From: Chaunax sp. Z400
Lineage: Eukaryota > Chordata > Actinopteri > Lophiiformes > Chaunacidae
Direction: 5' to 3'
DNA: 64,000 nt
Assembly (NCBI GenBank): GCA_037577475.1
Contig: CM075192.1
Location: forward strand, 8,788,908 to 8,852,907
Shown: positions 1-12,583 of the stretch, piece by piece
Position numbering within the stretch: the first letter of the stretch is position 1
Layout: each line of letters begins with the position of its first letter
Program-made: the position numbers and the translations under genes
The notes under the pieces: model-generated
What the model was told of the DNA's origin: nothing
Database searches by the model: none
The model's input: only the letters and a program-made list of their open reading frames with translations

Positions 1-2195
1 TATTTTATTGAGGCACTTACTCAAACCTTTTGCCCCAGACTCTGTAAGACACTTTTGGAAACATGCTAGATTTGTGTGAATTTTCTCAGGTGAACCTACA
101 GAAACAGCTTTTTATTTTGTAATGCCCAAAATGAATAGAATGTGGCCTTTCATCATGTTCTGAGCCTTATTAATAAATAATATGAATAATTCAAAACCCA
201 AAAATGAGAGGTGCAAAATTGTACTGGATCCCACGTTCCCTTAAGCGGGGCTAAGACTACAGGAGTTTTAAATCCTAGCCTTTTTTTAAAATCTGGTTGC
301 ATCATGAAAGTAAGGATTTTCACAGATATTCTTCTCTCTAATTCCAAACATGCACACACAGCATGATGTGAAAATAATGGAGCAGTACAGGATATTATTA
401 AGATTATTGTGTCACAGCAAACAATGCTACACCTCATATGATCTCATGAGGAAGCAGGTGTTAACAAAATGGAGACTGATGTGCAAAAACATTCTGTAGT
501 AATATTTTACAGTGAAAAAAACAAAAGCAGAGAGCTAAATGAAGCTACATGTTGGGTTGTTAATTCTTCAGTAAGACCTGGATTCAGGTTCTGTTGTGCG
601 ACCGTGAGACTGTAGAGAGGGTTGAGCAAACGCTTGTCACAGTCTCATGCTCACAGATCAGAAATGCTCCCTTGCAAGCTTTGCTTTCCACTCATGGTTA
701 CTGTGTTCTGGTATCATGCGGATGAACAATGAAGTGTCAGAAACATTAAGGGCATTTGCTTCAGATATCAGTGTATGTTTTCAGTTACTAGCAATGGGAG
801 CATTTGTAGAAATGCAAGCAGTGTGCGTCACTCAAAACATTAAGCACTGATTTTAATTTAATTAGGTTCCACACAATAGTATTAGATTAGTTGATAATTG
901 TTAATTATTATCATTAATGATTAACTATTAATTATTTGTATTAATAATAATAATAATGCATGAATATAATAATAATATAAAGGTCACAACCCCCTACTTC
1001 ACTTTTTTGAGAGGTCTTAAAAACAAACAAAAAAAGAAGTCCGGTGACATCTATTCAACCCTTTAGGCATGGCTGGATCCAGGGGATCCAGGAAAATCTG
1101 GAAATCTGAATCTGAAATCTGATTGGGCGCTGAAGTGCCCCTGTCCTGTCACTTTTCTTTTTTTTCTGGGTGGAGCCTCAAAGCCTATAGCGATGCTGCG
1201 TTTATGTTATGTGGGAGGGAAGCTTATAATGGGAAGGATTCCTATGTTTATGACTTCTGGTGAAACTCAGATGTCAATGAGAATCTTATTTATAAGTGAG
1301 AATTGGTGATTCAGATGTGAGCTGAACATGGCAGAGGTGGGAAATCTGATGTGACTTGAACATGGCATTAGACTGCACCTAAACAGAGTCCTGCAGAGGC
1401 GCAGTGGTGTTTTCATCCCCCCACAGGAGTTTCATGGTGAGTTACGATCCCCTATATTAGTTTGTGTTAACATGTGAAAGAGTGCTTACTTGTTGCTATC
1501 ACTGAACTTAGGTATCACCAGATAGTTGATGTGGTTGGTTAACACTTCAGTTCGTTATGGTCTATGGTTCTCACATACAGTCACAAGCCTTCACAGTCTA
1601 GATCACCAACTGAAAGACTCTTTTTATTCTGTATGCCTGATGTGCAAAGCAAAGAAGCACACTGACTATACAACAATGGGAGATGACTGTTCGAGTCAAC
1701 TTGGAGTTGTGAGCATTGAGTCTAGGTGGCAAAGACACTGGATATGAATTAATTTCTGAGGTGTTTCAGTTCCCGTCATAAAAACTGCAAAATTGTTCTA
1801 TTTGACCGGAACAAAATGTACATTGTGTGTGGATTTTGCTTTAAGTCATAAGTAGGATTTGTCCTTGTTTGTAAACACAACATTCAAAGTGGCTAAGCTA
1901 ACTGTCAGTTTTTCTGTTCTAAACTGTTCTATATGCTGTAATAATACACATTACCTGTTTTAAGTTCATGTGTTACATATTTGGAAATAAATTTAAATAA
2001 AATTTAGTAAATATGAAAATGAAGAACTTTTATTTCCTACGTTTTTTTGACATACATAATGTGCTTAAACAAATAAAACATTGTAAAATATGTACCTAAT
2101 TATGTGTGTCTTTTCCCAAAGCTATAGAGCCAAAGGCAGACAAGGAATGAAATGTATATCTTACTGAATAAGGACATGTGCATGGATGTTTGACA
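1..2195. other. Unique non-coding sequence, no gene recognised
   Basis: No open frame of convincing length or composition and no recognisable exon. Visible features are an AT-rich run of TAATTA and AATAAT words at about 880-985, and a short degenerate internal repeat at about 1073-1130 built from GGATCCAG and AAATCTG words. Nothing else stands out. Confidence 0.6.
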
Positions 2196-2277
2196 TACAC
2201 TACCAGTCAAAAATTTGGACACAGTTTCCCATTCAAGTGGATGGGAAACTGTGTCCAAACTATTGACTGGTACTGTA
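2196..2277. mobile_element. Tc1/mariner-type foldback (82-bp MITE)
   Basis: Two 37-bp arms (2196-2232 and 2241-2277) are inverted copies with three mismatches, separated by an 8-base loop. The outermost bases on each side are TA, the target duplication of Tc1/mariner elements. The arm start, CACTACCAGTCAAAA followed by TTTGGACACA, resembles terminal repeats I know from fish Tc1 elements. The entire transposase region is absent, so this is a minimal non-autonomous hairpin. Seen: the inverted repeat and TA ends. Inferred: membership of Tc1. Confidence 0.8.
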
Positions 2278-3589
2278 TGCTTGGCTCCTCTGAGTAAAAT
2301 GTGGCCCCTGAGTTAGAAAAATCCTAGATCTGCCCCTGCCTTTAGGATTACCATGACCTGGATAAGTGAGAATCTACACAAGCATCCGGCCCTATTGTAA
2401 AAGAAAGGTCCAACCACAGGCTTGGCAAGCAGAAGGAATTACTGTGATATAAGCAGCAGCCTGAGGTGTTGTTGGAAAATGGCAGTCAAGGGTAAAAAAC
2501 CCATTATCCTTTTCAAGGATCTGCTGGCTTCTCTATTAACCCAGTGGCTCCATATCGCTCTCTAAATCAGACCAAGCGCTAAATGCGGATGAAATGAACT
2601 AGCTTTTGACCAACTATACAAGGTAATTAATGATAATGTGCTCTCCAACTCGTGGGCTTTGCTTAGGGGAGATGCTATTAATTGATAGAGAGCCAAGTGG
2701 AAGAGACTTGACCTTTGACCAAATAAGCATGTTTTTAAGGAATAGGGATATTGTAAAGTGATTTTACGTGGTTGGAAATCGACTGATCTATTCAAAATCA
2801 TACACCTTGCTGTAGGCTACCATTGTACATACATGTGCTTCTGGTCAGTATCATTATGCTGAGTGACTGCTGCTCCCGCCTCAGGTAAACGTGAAGCAGG
2901 AAGCAATTCAGAGAGAATGACCTTACTAGTGGCAAAATAATACCACTTCAAGTAGAATCATATGTGATGAACCGATTAAGCCCTGACATGAAGTAATGCT
3001 TATTTGCCAAGCATAGCAAAGAAACAGAGGAAGTTAGTCAGCTATGGGCCGATTCAAATGGAAAAAACTGTCAAGTTATCAAAAGCACAGACATCTTGCA
3101 TGTTTGACCTGTTTCTATTCAAACCAGCCTCCTCTGGTGAAATAGTTCTATTCACTCTCCAGTACCAGTACACATTGAGGATCTCTGCCTCTGAACATTT
3201 TATCCTTGTTTTTCTGTATTATACGTCACACATTTTGTCTCTTTGCTTATATACTGGTCCCAAATGTCTTGCAAGCATAATTGCAGTGGACGGCCCACGG
3301 GCTTTATTTCAATCATCATGTAATCATGGAAAACTAGAAAGCTCAAATTAAACTTTAATATCACATTCAAGTACCTAATTTCCAGGTATATTTAAAGCAT
3401 TTTATCTTGCTGCTGTCTTTTTCAATGTGACTCTCTCCATTCTTCTAGCTGGACTCCAAGGGGGGATATATATCTTGCCGCTGCTCAGGACAAATGCCCT
3501 TTGATCTCAATCTCCCCCGAAGAGTCTAAGCACCAAAGACTTTCTGACATACTATAGCCACATTTCTACTACATAGTTCCTTGACTTCA
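2278..3589. other. Unique non-coding sequence, no gene recognised
   Basis: No supported gene. A stretch at about 2615-2725 has homeodomain-type TAATTAATGA and ATTAATTGA words in moderately complex sequence, the kind of composition seen in conserved non-coding elements, but conservation cannot be judged here. Confidence 0.5.
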
Positions 3590-4068
3590 TTTGGCTTGGT
3601 ATCAGGTACTTTTCTGCAGGTCGTTTTACGCCTGCAGACGTTCACGCGAAACTGTTGTGGCGTAGTCTTCACACACCTCTCATGACTTTCTATCAGATCA
3701 ATCAATCAATCAGTCAGCTGATCTATCATGATTAGCTGTCAAAGACAGGAATGTCTGCATCTCCACAATACAGCTGCCGCAAAAAAAAAAAAAAAAGTTA
3801 TTGTCACTAAATTTGTTGTTAAAGTGTGGCAGCCATTGATTTGTGCTGTGCAGGATACTCCGTGCATGACGGACATTGACCAATCAGTGGTCTTTAGTGG
3901 TTCATGTGACCTTTTAGTACCTGCTTGGTTCGCATGGAACTGCAATGGAGGTGGTACAGTACTAAAAAGGGAGTACCAGGTACAAGGTACTTTTTTGTCT
4001 AATGGAAACACAAAAAAGGCGAGTAGAGGTGAGTAGAGCTGGTACTATGCAGTGGAAATGGGGCTTAA
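3590..4068. mobile_element. hAT-like non-autonomous DNA transposon remnant
   Basis: The right end (about 3950-4068) carries GTACCAGGTACAAGGTAC, a GCGAGTAGAGGTGAGTAGAG block and a terminal TGCAGTGGAAATGGGGC. This matches the end of a common teleost DNA repeat whose copies begin with the reverse complement, CCCCATTTCCACTGCA. On the left only a GGTATCAGGTACTTTT fragment is visible and the outer inverted repeat is not seen, so the element looks left-truncated. A 16-base poly-A run lies inside at 3781-3796. Assignment to hAT is from memory of the repeat and is uncertain. Confidence 0.5.
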
Positions 4069-4191
4069 TTATCATATTTCATTTGATGTAATACACAGTC
4101 TTTTTTTACTTCAACCACTAGTCTCGCCTGATTGAAATGAATTTGAATATGAAGTAGGGTCATGAAGACAAATTGATCACCTCAAGTGCTC

Positions 4192-4968
4192 TTTTTACCT
4201 CCGCCAAAGAGGTTATGTGATCGGTTTGGTTTGTTTGTCTGTTTGTTCATCTGTTAGCAGGATTACGCAAAAATTAATGGACGGATTTGCATGAAACTTT
4301 CACCAAAGATGGACCCTGGCATATCCTAGAGTTGATTAAATTTTGGTGATGATCCAGTGAGAGATGGGACTGGTATTGCTGGAATAGGGGCCTGTTTCCA
4401 CCAAAGCGTTTTTTTTTTCCCCCAGCTGAAAATGTCAGGTGCTCTTCTGAAAACGCCCAGCTGGGAGGGCTTGAGAGCGCTTTGGAGGCACAGCATTTTT
4501 CAGCTGAGACACTTTGGTTGATATGATACGGAATATCTGCAGAGGTAATTTGTGTTGCAAGTACCTAATTTTGTTTTATTAACAAATACCGAGTGTAAAA
4601 ATGGCAGCACGAGGTAGAGGACTTGCTCTGGTCCTGGCTCTGGATGAAGGGAAGGCAGGAGGATGTAAGGAGAGAGGACGGACCTGCAGGTCTAGTGGGC
4701 CCCGCCCCTCCTACACTGTGATTGGACAGCTGGGTAAAAAGTGACAGTGACGGGCACTGCGTTTCACCCAAAGATAAACATTTTCAACTCTCGGCGACCA
4801 CAAATAAAATGCTAAACGTGCAGCGCTCAATGCAGAAAAGACGCTGAGCGCCTCGTCACGCTACAGGCATTTGTAGTACAGTGTAAATACACGGCGGACA
4901 CAGGCCCTAACAATTATTTTGAGGAATGTTGGGTCTTGGTGGAGGTTTGCGCTCTCTGAGTGCACTTC
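4192..4968 (+). repeat. Dispersed teleost repeat, copy A (with nested MITE)
   Basis: This copy starts at TTTTTACCTCCGCCAAAGAG, passes through TTAGCAGGATTACGCAAAAA, GGATTTGCATGAAACTTTCA and TTAAATTTTGGTGATGATCC, and ends at GGAGGTTTGCGCTCTCTGAG. Without the inserted MITE it is about 257 bp. The same words recur in about ten other places in the window on both strands. No coding frame or clear terminal inverted repeat is visible, so I leave the class open. It is interrupted at 4388-4907. Confidence 0.75.
4388..4907 (+). mobile_element. PIF/Harbinger-like MITE, copy 1 (520 bp)
   Basis: The left end reads GGGCCTGTTTCCACCAAAGC and the right end GGCGGACACAGGCCC. Flanking triplets are TAG (4385-4387) and TAA (4908-4910), consistent with one mutated base in a TAA target duplication. 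Three-base TWA duplications and GGG/GGC starts are typical of PIF/Harbinger elements. The inner parts contain repeated CAGCTG words and GCGCT-rich arms. There is no transposase frame. The right subterminal region is more decayed than in the copies at 17212 and 40198. Confidence 0.7.
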
Positions 4969-5884
4969 TTTTTGTTTTTAGCAATCTGTATATCAGGCCC
5001 TTTTTTCATCTTCTCCTTCAACTTCATTAGAGTTCTGCTTGTTTTGTTGTAGCTGGCTGATTAGTCTATCCCATCGTGTTCAGGAGGGATCAGATTTGTT
5101 TTTCCTGAAAATGTGCCAACACATAGAAATAGATCTGTATACTAATGCAGGTTTGCATTAGGCTTAATGAAAGCATCAACCAAGAAGCCACTACGGACTG
5201 TACCGTGCACCTGAATGTCATTTAAAACAGAAAACAGCAAACCAGCTCATTAGCTGATCAAACTCTCCTGTGAGACACTGACTCAAGTTTAGCTCTCCCC
5301 TTATCACTGTCACTTATTTTCTTTTCTTTCTTAGTATGCCAGATTATATTAACTGGTTCATGTTTCAATAACTGGAAAAATTCAAACCTTAAACTCACAG
5401 ATGCTACTTGGAAAAACTGTATCTGATTTGAACTGAAAACATAACATTGAGCCTAAGGCTGCAATTAAAAAAAGAACAGCATCTCTGCCAATAGTCGACT
5501 CTTATACTGTATGTGCAAGGGCTGAAACCACTTCCAAAAGTATTAGAATTACGGCAAAATATGGTTTGCATTGCTAAAGTGTCAGCATCACCTCTCAATC
5601 TTCACCTATGATCTACTGGAATTGTGCAGCAGGAACTAAAGAGACCCTGTGTGAGCCTGTATTTTCTTGGTGTGTTGATGTTATTACTTTGCTATGTTGG
5701 GGATGTTTCTGTACATCACTGGGTTTGTAGCCCCTTGCCTATCTCAGACACAACCTGGGTGTGCTCTCAGGGTTTGAGATCCACCGCCTCTCTCTTGAGC
5801 CAGGGAAGAGGAGCCAACACACAACTGAATCCTACTCAATGAAAAATAAAAATAAATCTTGTATTTGTAATTTGATTGAGATCT
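4969..5884. other. Unique non-coding sequence, no gene recognised
   Basis: No recognisable exon, RNA gene or repeat end was found. Confidence 0.5.
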
Positions 5885-6034
5885 GCTCCAAAACGTAAAT
5901 GTTTTCTTCCTTGGACCATGCTACACCTCTTCACAAAGATTCAAGAAAAACAGGCCAGTGGTTTTTCTGTAATCCTGCTGAGAATAACAAAAACTAAATC
6001 GGCTGAAAACATGACACCTTTGGTGGAGGTAATT
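5885..6034 (-). repeat. Dispersed repeat, minus-strand fragment
   Basis: On the minus strand this begins ATTACCTCCACCAAAGGTG, continues with GTTTTCAGC and a CAGCAGGATTACAGAAAAAC block, and ends near TGGTCCAAGGAAG. This is the same order of words as copy A, in a diverged subfamily. Only the 5' half of the unit is present. Confidence 0.6.
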
Positions 6035-6178
6035 ATATGTTTAATGTATAGGTGTTTGTCCATTTCAGATGGCCTCTGTGTGCTTATAAAAAAGAAATCA
6101 ATGTATATAAATGTATATGTGTGTATGTATATGCATGCATATATAATCTTATCACAATATATGTTTTCATTGTTTTCA

Positions 6179-6440
6179 GCTGTTTGTTTGTTTAGCAGGA
6201 TTATGCAAAAAGTAATTTAGAGATTTCCATGAAACTTAGTGGAAGGACCGACATTAGTCAGGAAAGGCCCCATTCAATTTTGGTGCAGATGTTTTTTGAC
6301 AATTCACCTACTGCAAAAACTAGAGAACCAAGCTCCATAGAACTTTGTGGACGGCGGTGCATCTGTCAGACAAGCTAAACAGACAGATGAAGGATTGTTC
6401 GGCCTTAGCAGGGGTATGCACTCTACTGGATGCCATTCTG
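6179..6440 (+). repeat. Dispersed repeat, diverged copy without MITE
   Basis: The copy contains TTTAGCAGGATTATGCAAAA, GATTTCCATGAAACTTAGTG, CAATTTTGGTGCAGATG and a 3' end of GATTGTTCGGCCTTAGCAGG followed by CTCTACTGGATGCC. Its 3' end corresponds to the GGAGGTTTGCGCTCT end of copy A. The Harbinger-like MITE is absent. It lies 145 bp beyond an opposite-strand fragment of the same family. Confidence 0.65.
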
Positions 6441-6514
6441 TTTATTTGATCTGTTTTAGAAGCAGAGCTGACGTTGAGGTCTAGGTATGACGTTATGATC
6501 TTTTTGCAGGCTTG

Positions 6515-6800
6515 TCTACTGCTAATGACTCTGTGAGGCTGTACTTGAACTAAATGCTCACATCAGCATGCTAATATGCTTGTATTACTTAGAACTGCTT
6601 CATATGAATGAAATGTACTGCACAATGAAAAATGGTCCATTTCAAAATAATATGACAAGTATTTGAATACTATTTAAATCTGTAAAGTACTATCAAATAA
6701 ATGTAGTGGAGTAAATATAGTACAATATTTCCCTCTGAAATGTAGAGGAGTATAAGTAGAAGTACCATAAAATGGAAATACTCAAGAAAGGTTTATTACT
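6515..6800. repeat. Degenerate dispersed repeats
   Basis: Two pieces I know from fish genomes lie side by side. At about 6530-6585 is AGGCTGTACTTGAACTAAATG with CATCAGCATGCTAATATGC. At about 6700-6795 is GTAGTGGAGTAAATATAGTA, then TTCCCTCTGAAATGTAG and AAAATGGAAATACTCAAG. No coding capacity or element boundary can be defined. Confidence 0.45.
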
Positions 6801-7164
6801 CAAGAAAGTTTATTTTGTGATTATTAGGGGTCAAAGATCACCTGACATACTTTAACAGAGAGAGAGAGAGAGAACTTTAAAATGACCTCTTAGAGTGACC
6901 CAAACAGTAGACATTGCCTCTGTTTATATTTCCATGTAAGCTATACAACATCAGGGTACTTTTTCACCCTGTGGATGTGGCAGTAGATCAAAAAAGAGTA
7001 TATTATAATCTAATTTCTCAAGAATGTATCATTACATTTGGCCGTTACTCGTTTCCTCTCATTAAAATGCATTAAAAATATGCACGTACTTTCTTAGACT
7101 AAAAACACTATGTCTTGGTAAAAATTAATGTTTACACCTATGTAACACCTTTAGCAATAACAAC

Positions 7165-7251
7165 AACAATAAGAAGAAGAAGGAGGAGGAGGATGAGGAG
7201 GAGATGACGGAGAAGGAGGAGAAGGAGGAGGAGGAGGAGAAGAAGAAGATT
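7165..7251 (+). repeat. Homopurine GAA/GGA tract
   Basis: About 85 bases are almost entirely A and G in AAG, AGG and GAG triplets, broken by only a few T and C bases. The reverse strand translates as poly-serine/leucine, which explains the open frame there. Purine tracts of this length can adopt triplex (H-DNA) forms in vitro; that is general knowledge and not shown here. Confidence 0.85.
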
Positions 7252-10200
7252 AAACCTCCAATTTTGTAAAGAAAGCCATTATGACAGGTGTGTTGTGATA
7301 AAAAATGTTCCCTGATAAACTGCAGTCTTTCTGCGTGGGTGAAAAAATAACACTTTGGTGGAGATAATAACAGCTGTTCAGAACATACAGCTATTCTGAA
7401 CACGTGGACATTTCAAGACTCCAGTAGAAAAATGACACATTTTAGACATATTTAAGTAGAAGCTGTATAGTCTAGCTCAAATGGATAAATAAATAAATAA
7501 CAAATAAGATCATATGCATCAGATTTTAAGGTGTTAAGTACTCCTTATAATTAGACTAAAATTGCATGTTAATCAGTCAATCAGTACCAGGAATGAGATT
7601 TTCTGTTAGTAAAGTCACTGGATGTAAAATATTACATTGGGCCAGAAACTGTATCCTTATGGATTTCATAAGGATTCATGTTCATGTTTCATAATAAACA
7701 TAAACACATGAATAAAAACAAAGTACACATGAGTGAACATGTTCACACACACTCTGTGTCTCCTATTGCACTTTATTACTACTCTTTCTACATTGATCTG
7801 TCTCTTATCATTTATGTAGGAAAGGAAAGGAGGTGTATGGGAGTGCAGAAGTGCCTTCTGAGTTACTGTTTGTGGTTTTAATGCATAACAAAGCACAGAA
7901 AATGGTGGACTTTATTTCACCAGCGTGTTGTATTATTCTATTCTTTTTTCTTCCTGGGACAACCAATGAAAGCATGTACCTAAACACCCATGTAGAGATG
8001 AAAATGCTTTCCATTATACTTGTCTAATAGATGTTTTATCCACTTGGAGGAGCATGACTGGAAATATACCCCAGCCAGTCTGTCTGCTTGTCTCACTGCA
8101 TGAAAATGGAATTGCTAGTTCCACACTTTAATCAGTCTCATCCGCAAGACCTGTGGTGTGCATCAGCAAAGGAAGTGGAGGTGCTATATTACACAATCAG
8201 AGAAACTCGCTGCTGGAAGACCTGATGACAAGAAGCTGATTACCTGGTGTCACATAATCTACTTATAGCCCACTCACACCTGCCATAATGTGTGTGAATG
8301 AACAGATCTTCTAAATCTTGTTAGCCTGAGGTTGAATGTTATTTTTTCTGTTGTCAATGGTGGTCAGTGGGAAAATAGGAATATAGGGAAATAGATGTAA
8401 TAACACAGATATTTATCAAACACAGTCATTAATTATGAAAATTGGAGCTCAAATCACCAGTTATGTGATTTAAAATGAAACAGGATCCATCTGGGCCTGT
8501 GAATATAAAAGCCATCCACAATGAAGCATATGTGGGAGCACTGCCTTTGCACAAAGAACTAATGACATAGCTTGAATGGTGGCATTGAGATAAACAGATG
8601 ATAATTAGAGGGCTGTAATCTTGCAGTTCTTCTTCATGATTTTGGACAGAACTGCAAATGGTTCAGTTCTAGTAATTATTATATACCCAAACCATTACAC
8701 CAAGAGGAAAGCACTGTGAACGGTTGATGGAATATTACAGCGGATAGATTTTCATATAACGAGCACCAACGTCATCGTATGAAACAGATCAATGTGGCTG
8801 TAAAATGAGCTGCAAAAAAAAAAGCCAGTACTCATTTTATTTACAATTCCTCAAAAAACAAGGTTATGTTATGAACATGAAAGAGGCAGGGATGCTGTAG
8901 GGAGGTCTGTGCTGCAGAATACTCGTAGAGTACACGACACAACGTGATGTTGACATCTGTCTTAGATAATAATAGCTGTTTGTATGCAAGTGTTACCATA
9001 TCATGTATTCTCTTGTGTCCACTTAACATGTTGTCTTGTACAGACTCTGTGTTTGTATATCAAGTACGCAGCATACATTTCTGATCTGAATTATGGCTGG
9101 AGGCTCCGCTCACTCAGGGGAATGATGAGCATGTGGTCTTAATCAGCATGTCTGTGGAACAAAACTCTTGGGAAGATGGGTGCACATGTGTTGTTCTTAG
9201 TGTTTGTGTGTGCCTTGTATGCATTTGTCCCTTGGGATTAATCGTTTGTACTAAATAATTCCACTCTCTATTTGATGAGCACTACTGTAGAGCCATGTGG
9301 CTTTAAAGCAACGTCATGTTACTACTTTTCCTTCAAATCATGATGGGTAGCAGGGAGAATGGTGCCTCTGTCGTCGCCACTGTGCGCCCAAAACATCTGT
9401 TCTCGCGCGATGTAACTTCGAGTATGATGTCCAGCGAGAAGCGTCACACCCATCAGCAACTATGGCGGTAAAACTGGATGATATTTTATGGAGAAGAGTT
9501 ATATGAGGTTGCACTTGCTTGATGTTTGGCTGAGTTACTGTAGCAAAGGTGTGAACTCCAGAGTTTTTGATCAATGCAGACGTAACAAATGCAGTAGTGT
9601 AGAAGTGGATCACAGTCTGAAACTGTATGGCCACTAATAGCAAAAACACCAAGTCTTGCGTAATGTTACAACGGCTAGTCGTGTGGAAATAGTAGAAAAC
9701 TAGCTGTTGCATTACTGCAGAGGCTTTATGAGCTGAAGAGTCTGCTTAGGTTTCCGCAGAGACATTTAGGAAAGGCAGCTCTAATTTTAACAGAAACTTT
9801 CACTGATATGATTTTAAATATTATTAATAATATGAATATTAATAATAATATGAATAATAATATTATAAGCTTTTCATTGGAAGAGGTCCCCCATTTTCTA
9901 TTTTTCTTGTATTTTTGAAGAGCAGTGATATTTCATTTAGCAACCAAAAGCATGCAAAGATGTCATGTGAGGCAGGCTTGAGCTGGTGTCCTCCCATGCA
10001 AAAAAAAGAAGAAAAGATTTTGACTACTTGTCAAAGGTTGTACTCATAGGGACTGCAGATGGTCTAAATGCTGCAGAGGTTGACATGAAGTATGAAGTAC
10101 TTCAGATACATTAGCACCAACAGTGTTGCCTGTGGCTGCACAATGACCTCATATAAATTGAAAGCTCAGAAGTGGTTTGCAGAGCAGTTCACCTACATGA

Positions 10201-12445
10201 CCATCCATGCTAGTGTCAGCATGATTGCAGGACATCAAAGCATAAAATGCAGTCAGTGGAGAACCCGTCACAGGAGCACTCATATTGATGAAAACAGACA
10301 TGGCTGGTTTGGCTAGGGAGTGGATAACCACAAAAAACAGCAGTGTCTCTGGCTGGCTTTGCATGAACATGTTAGACCATAAATTCATCCTCATGAGTGT
10401 TGACAGTGCACACCCATCTCTTATATCATCCACTGTCAGACTGATGCTGCTATTTGTTCAACAGCACTCCCACTGTGTTGGAGAAGTCTGAAAGCAGTAT
10501 ATTCAGTGCAAAGTAGCCCACCTACTTCTATTTCCCCTGAATTAGCTGAGTTAACACTCCAAATCATGATGTCTGCATGCCAGCTAATGGGCATCCATTC
10601 TCAATAGCTGCTGGCAAACATTTCAACTTTAGAAAGAATGGATCAGGCAATGCGGGACGGATAGAGATAAGCAATGGCTGTCATGGAAAGACAGCAGAGA
10701 ATATGATGCATTGTACACAGACACACTGACGCAGCCTTGTCTCCAGCGACAAAGGCGCACTTGAGTGTCTATTCACCAAGAATCTCAAGTTCACAAGATG
10801 AGCTTGCTTTGTAGTTAGTGTGTTACACACTCTGCCACACTCTTGGTAACAGAGTAGAGGGAATGTGTAACTTTAGGGCATTATATTGTGTTGACTGAAA
10901 AAGAATGCCTGTGCTCACTGTTCAAGTCATTCAGCACAAATTACATTCAAGCTTCATTTAATTAGACTGACTTAGACTTTCTACAACACTTTAGATGTTC
11001 ACAGAATGTCCCAAGGACTCTGCACTTTAAAAAAAACAAAAAAGAGAACAGCGTTTCATTGAAAATACAGTATGCAAAGCACCGAGTTATATGACAATGT
11101 GAGTATCGGTGAGACAATAAAATACTGCCTGATTTATCAGATTATAGTGTTTTTTTTATATACATACCTGTATGTGTGTATATATATATATGTGTATATA
11201 TATATCTGTATTTCAAACAGATGTTTATAGCATTATAGTTGATGAGGGCAAGAGAGGTGAAAAGGTAGCGAGCAAAGATGGGTGATTTGACTTTGCGTAG
11301 CTCTAATAAGATTTGTTGCCTACGATTTTACCTTCTTCTCAGAATCCTACTGGAAAATTTTACAAACTACAGATGCAAAAAACATCCACAGTGGTGACGA
11401 CATTCAGTAAACACTGCAAGGCTCTATCCAGGTGTAGCAGCTCAACATCATGTTTGTTTTTTGTTCTTCTTCTCTGTGTTTAGTGATGGATCGCTTTAAA
11501 TGTGCATAACTCCACCTGCTGCATTGGAATGATGTACATACTGAGTCAATGAAAGTAATGTGGTTTCATATTACTGGCTCTGTTAATTGGCTATGATTGT
11601 ATTATTATTAATGGAAAGTAAATAATTTCCCATTATCAGTTTGATATACATCATGCATTCATAGTATGTCTGTTGGTTACTTTAAAAGAAAGTTAAAATC
11701 ACTTCTGCCCCCTTCTTTATGACAAGTAGTGTCTGTCCTGACAGCTGTATGTGTGACATTCACAGCCGAGACCTAATTGACACAACAGTGGCCAATTACT
11801 CACTGGGGATGACATGAGTGGATTGTGAACATTAACAACAGCAGCTACCTGGTGGCCGAGGGCTGACAGAGAGTCACACTGCGACAGTAAATTCAAGAGC
11901 TCAGCTGACTGTGTCAGTCCTGAAAGCGCTGACAAAAATACAAACATACGCAGTTAACCCCTGGAGCCTCCAGCCTGCCCAAAACACATGGCTCTCCTAG
12001 ATAGAGCTCGTTGATAGCTCTGTCACCGCCAAGAGCGTGACACTACAATCTTAATCAGGAACGGGGATTTAGAGAAAATGGCAAAATGGTGGAAGCGGCG
12101 AAAGGAAGGGATGAAAAAAAGGGAAATGAATATTCACTTCTTGATGGGAGGATGAAACCCTCTGGGTCAAACATGATGACAGAAATAATGTGTTGCCTTT
12201 ATTCTTTAAAAGCTGGTCAATTCTCTGGAGGACAATTGTAAGAGTTTGTTACACAGACCGAATAGATGAATCCCAGCTTCACCACTTTATGTTTTCTTCT
12301 GCTGTTTGGATACTCAAATTAAAATAATAACTGTATTACGTTTTTATTCTCATTATATGCCTTTAAAAAATTGATTGAAGTATTTTTTATCCCAGGGCAG
12401 CCGAATGAGTCACAGAACACAGGAATTAAATGTCAACGCTGAACC
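7252..12445. other. Long stretch with no gene recognised
   Basis: No recognisable exon, RNA gene or complete mobile element. Low-complexity spots are an AAT/ATT run at about 9813-9866 and an alternating TA/TG tract at about 11155-11208. The segment 9340-9480 is richer in CG dinucleotides than its surroundings. The segment 11760-12040 is complex and balanced in composition, a possible regulatory element by appearance only. Confidence 0.5.
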
Positions 12446-12583
12446 ACATCCCCATTTCCCAAAAAGTTGGAAAGCTGTGTAAAATGTAAATAGAAACAGA
12501 ATGTGATGATTTGCAAAACATTTTATACTGTTTTTATTTACGTGTTACACGGCGTCCCAACTTTTCTTTAGAAACGGGGTTGT
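12446..12583. mobile_element. Short TIR element (138-bp MITE)
   Basis: The left end reads ACATCCCCATTTCCCAAAAA with GTTGGAAAGCTGTGTAAAAT. The right end is an imperfect inverted copy, GTTACACGGCGTCCCAACTT followed by AACGGGGTTGT. Ends of this type (ACAACCCC...AAGTTGGGACGCTGTGTAAA) belong to a very common teleost DNA element. Here only the two arms and a short centre remain. Neither a transposase nor a clear target duplication is visible, so the superfamily stays open. Confidence 0.75.

Noticed and set aside
9338..9712. 124-codon minus-strand frame
   Set aside because: Mixed, patternless composition with no motif and no supporting context. The CpG-richer part at 9340-9480 was noted only as a composition feature.
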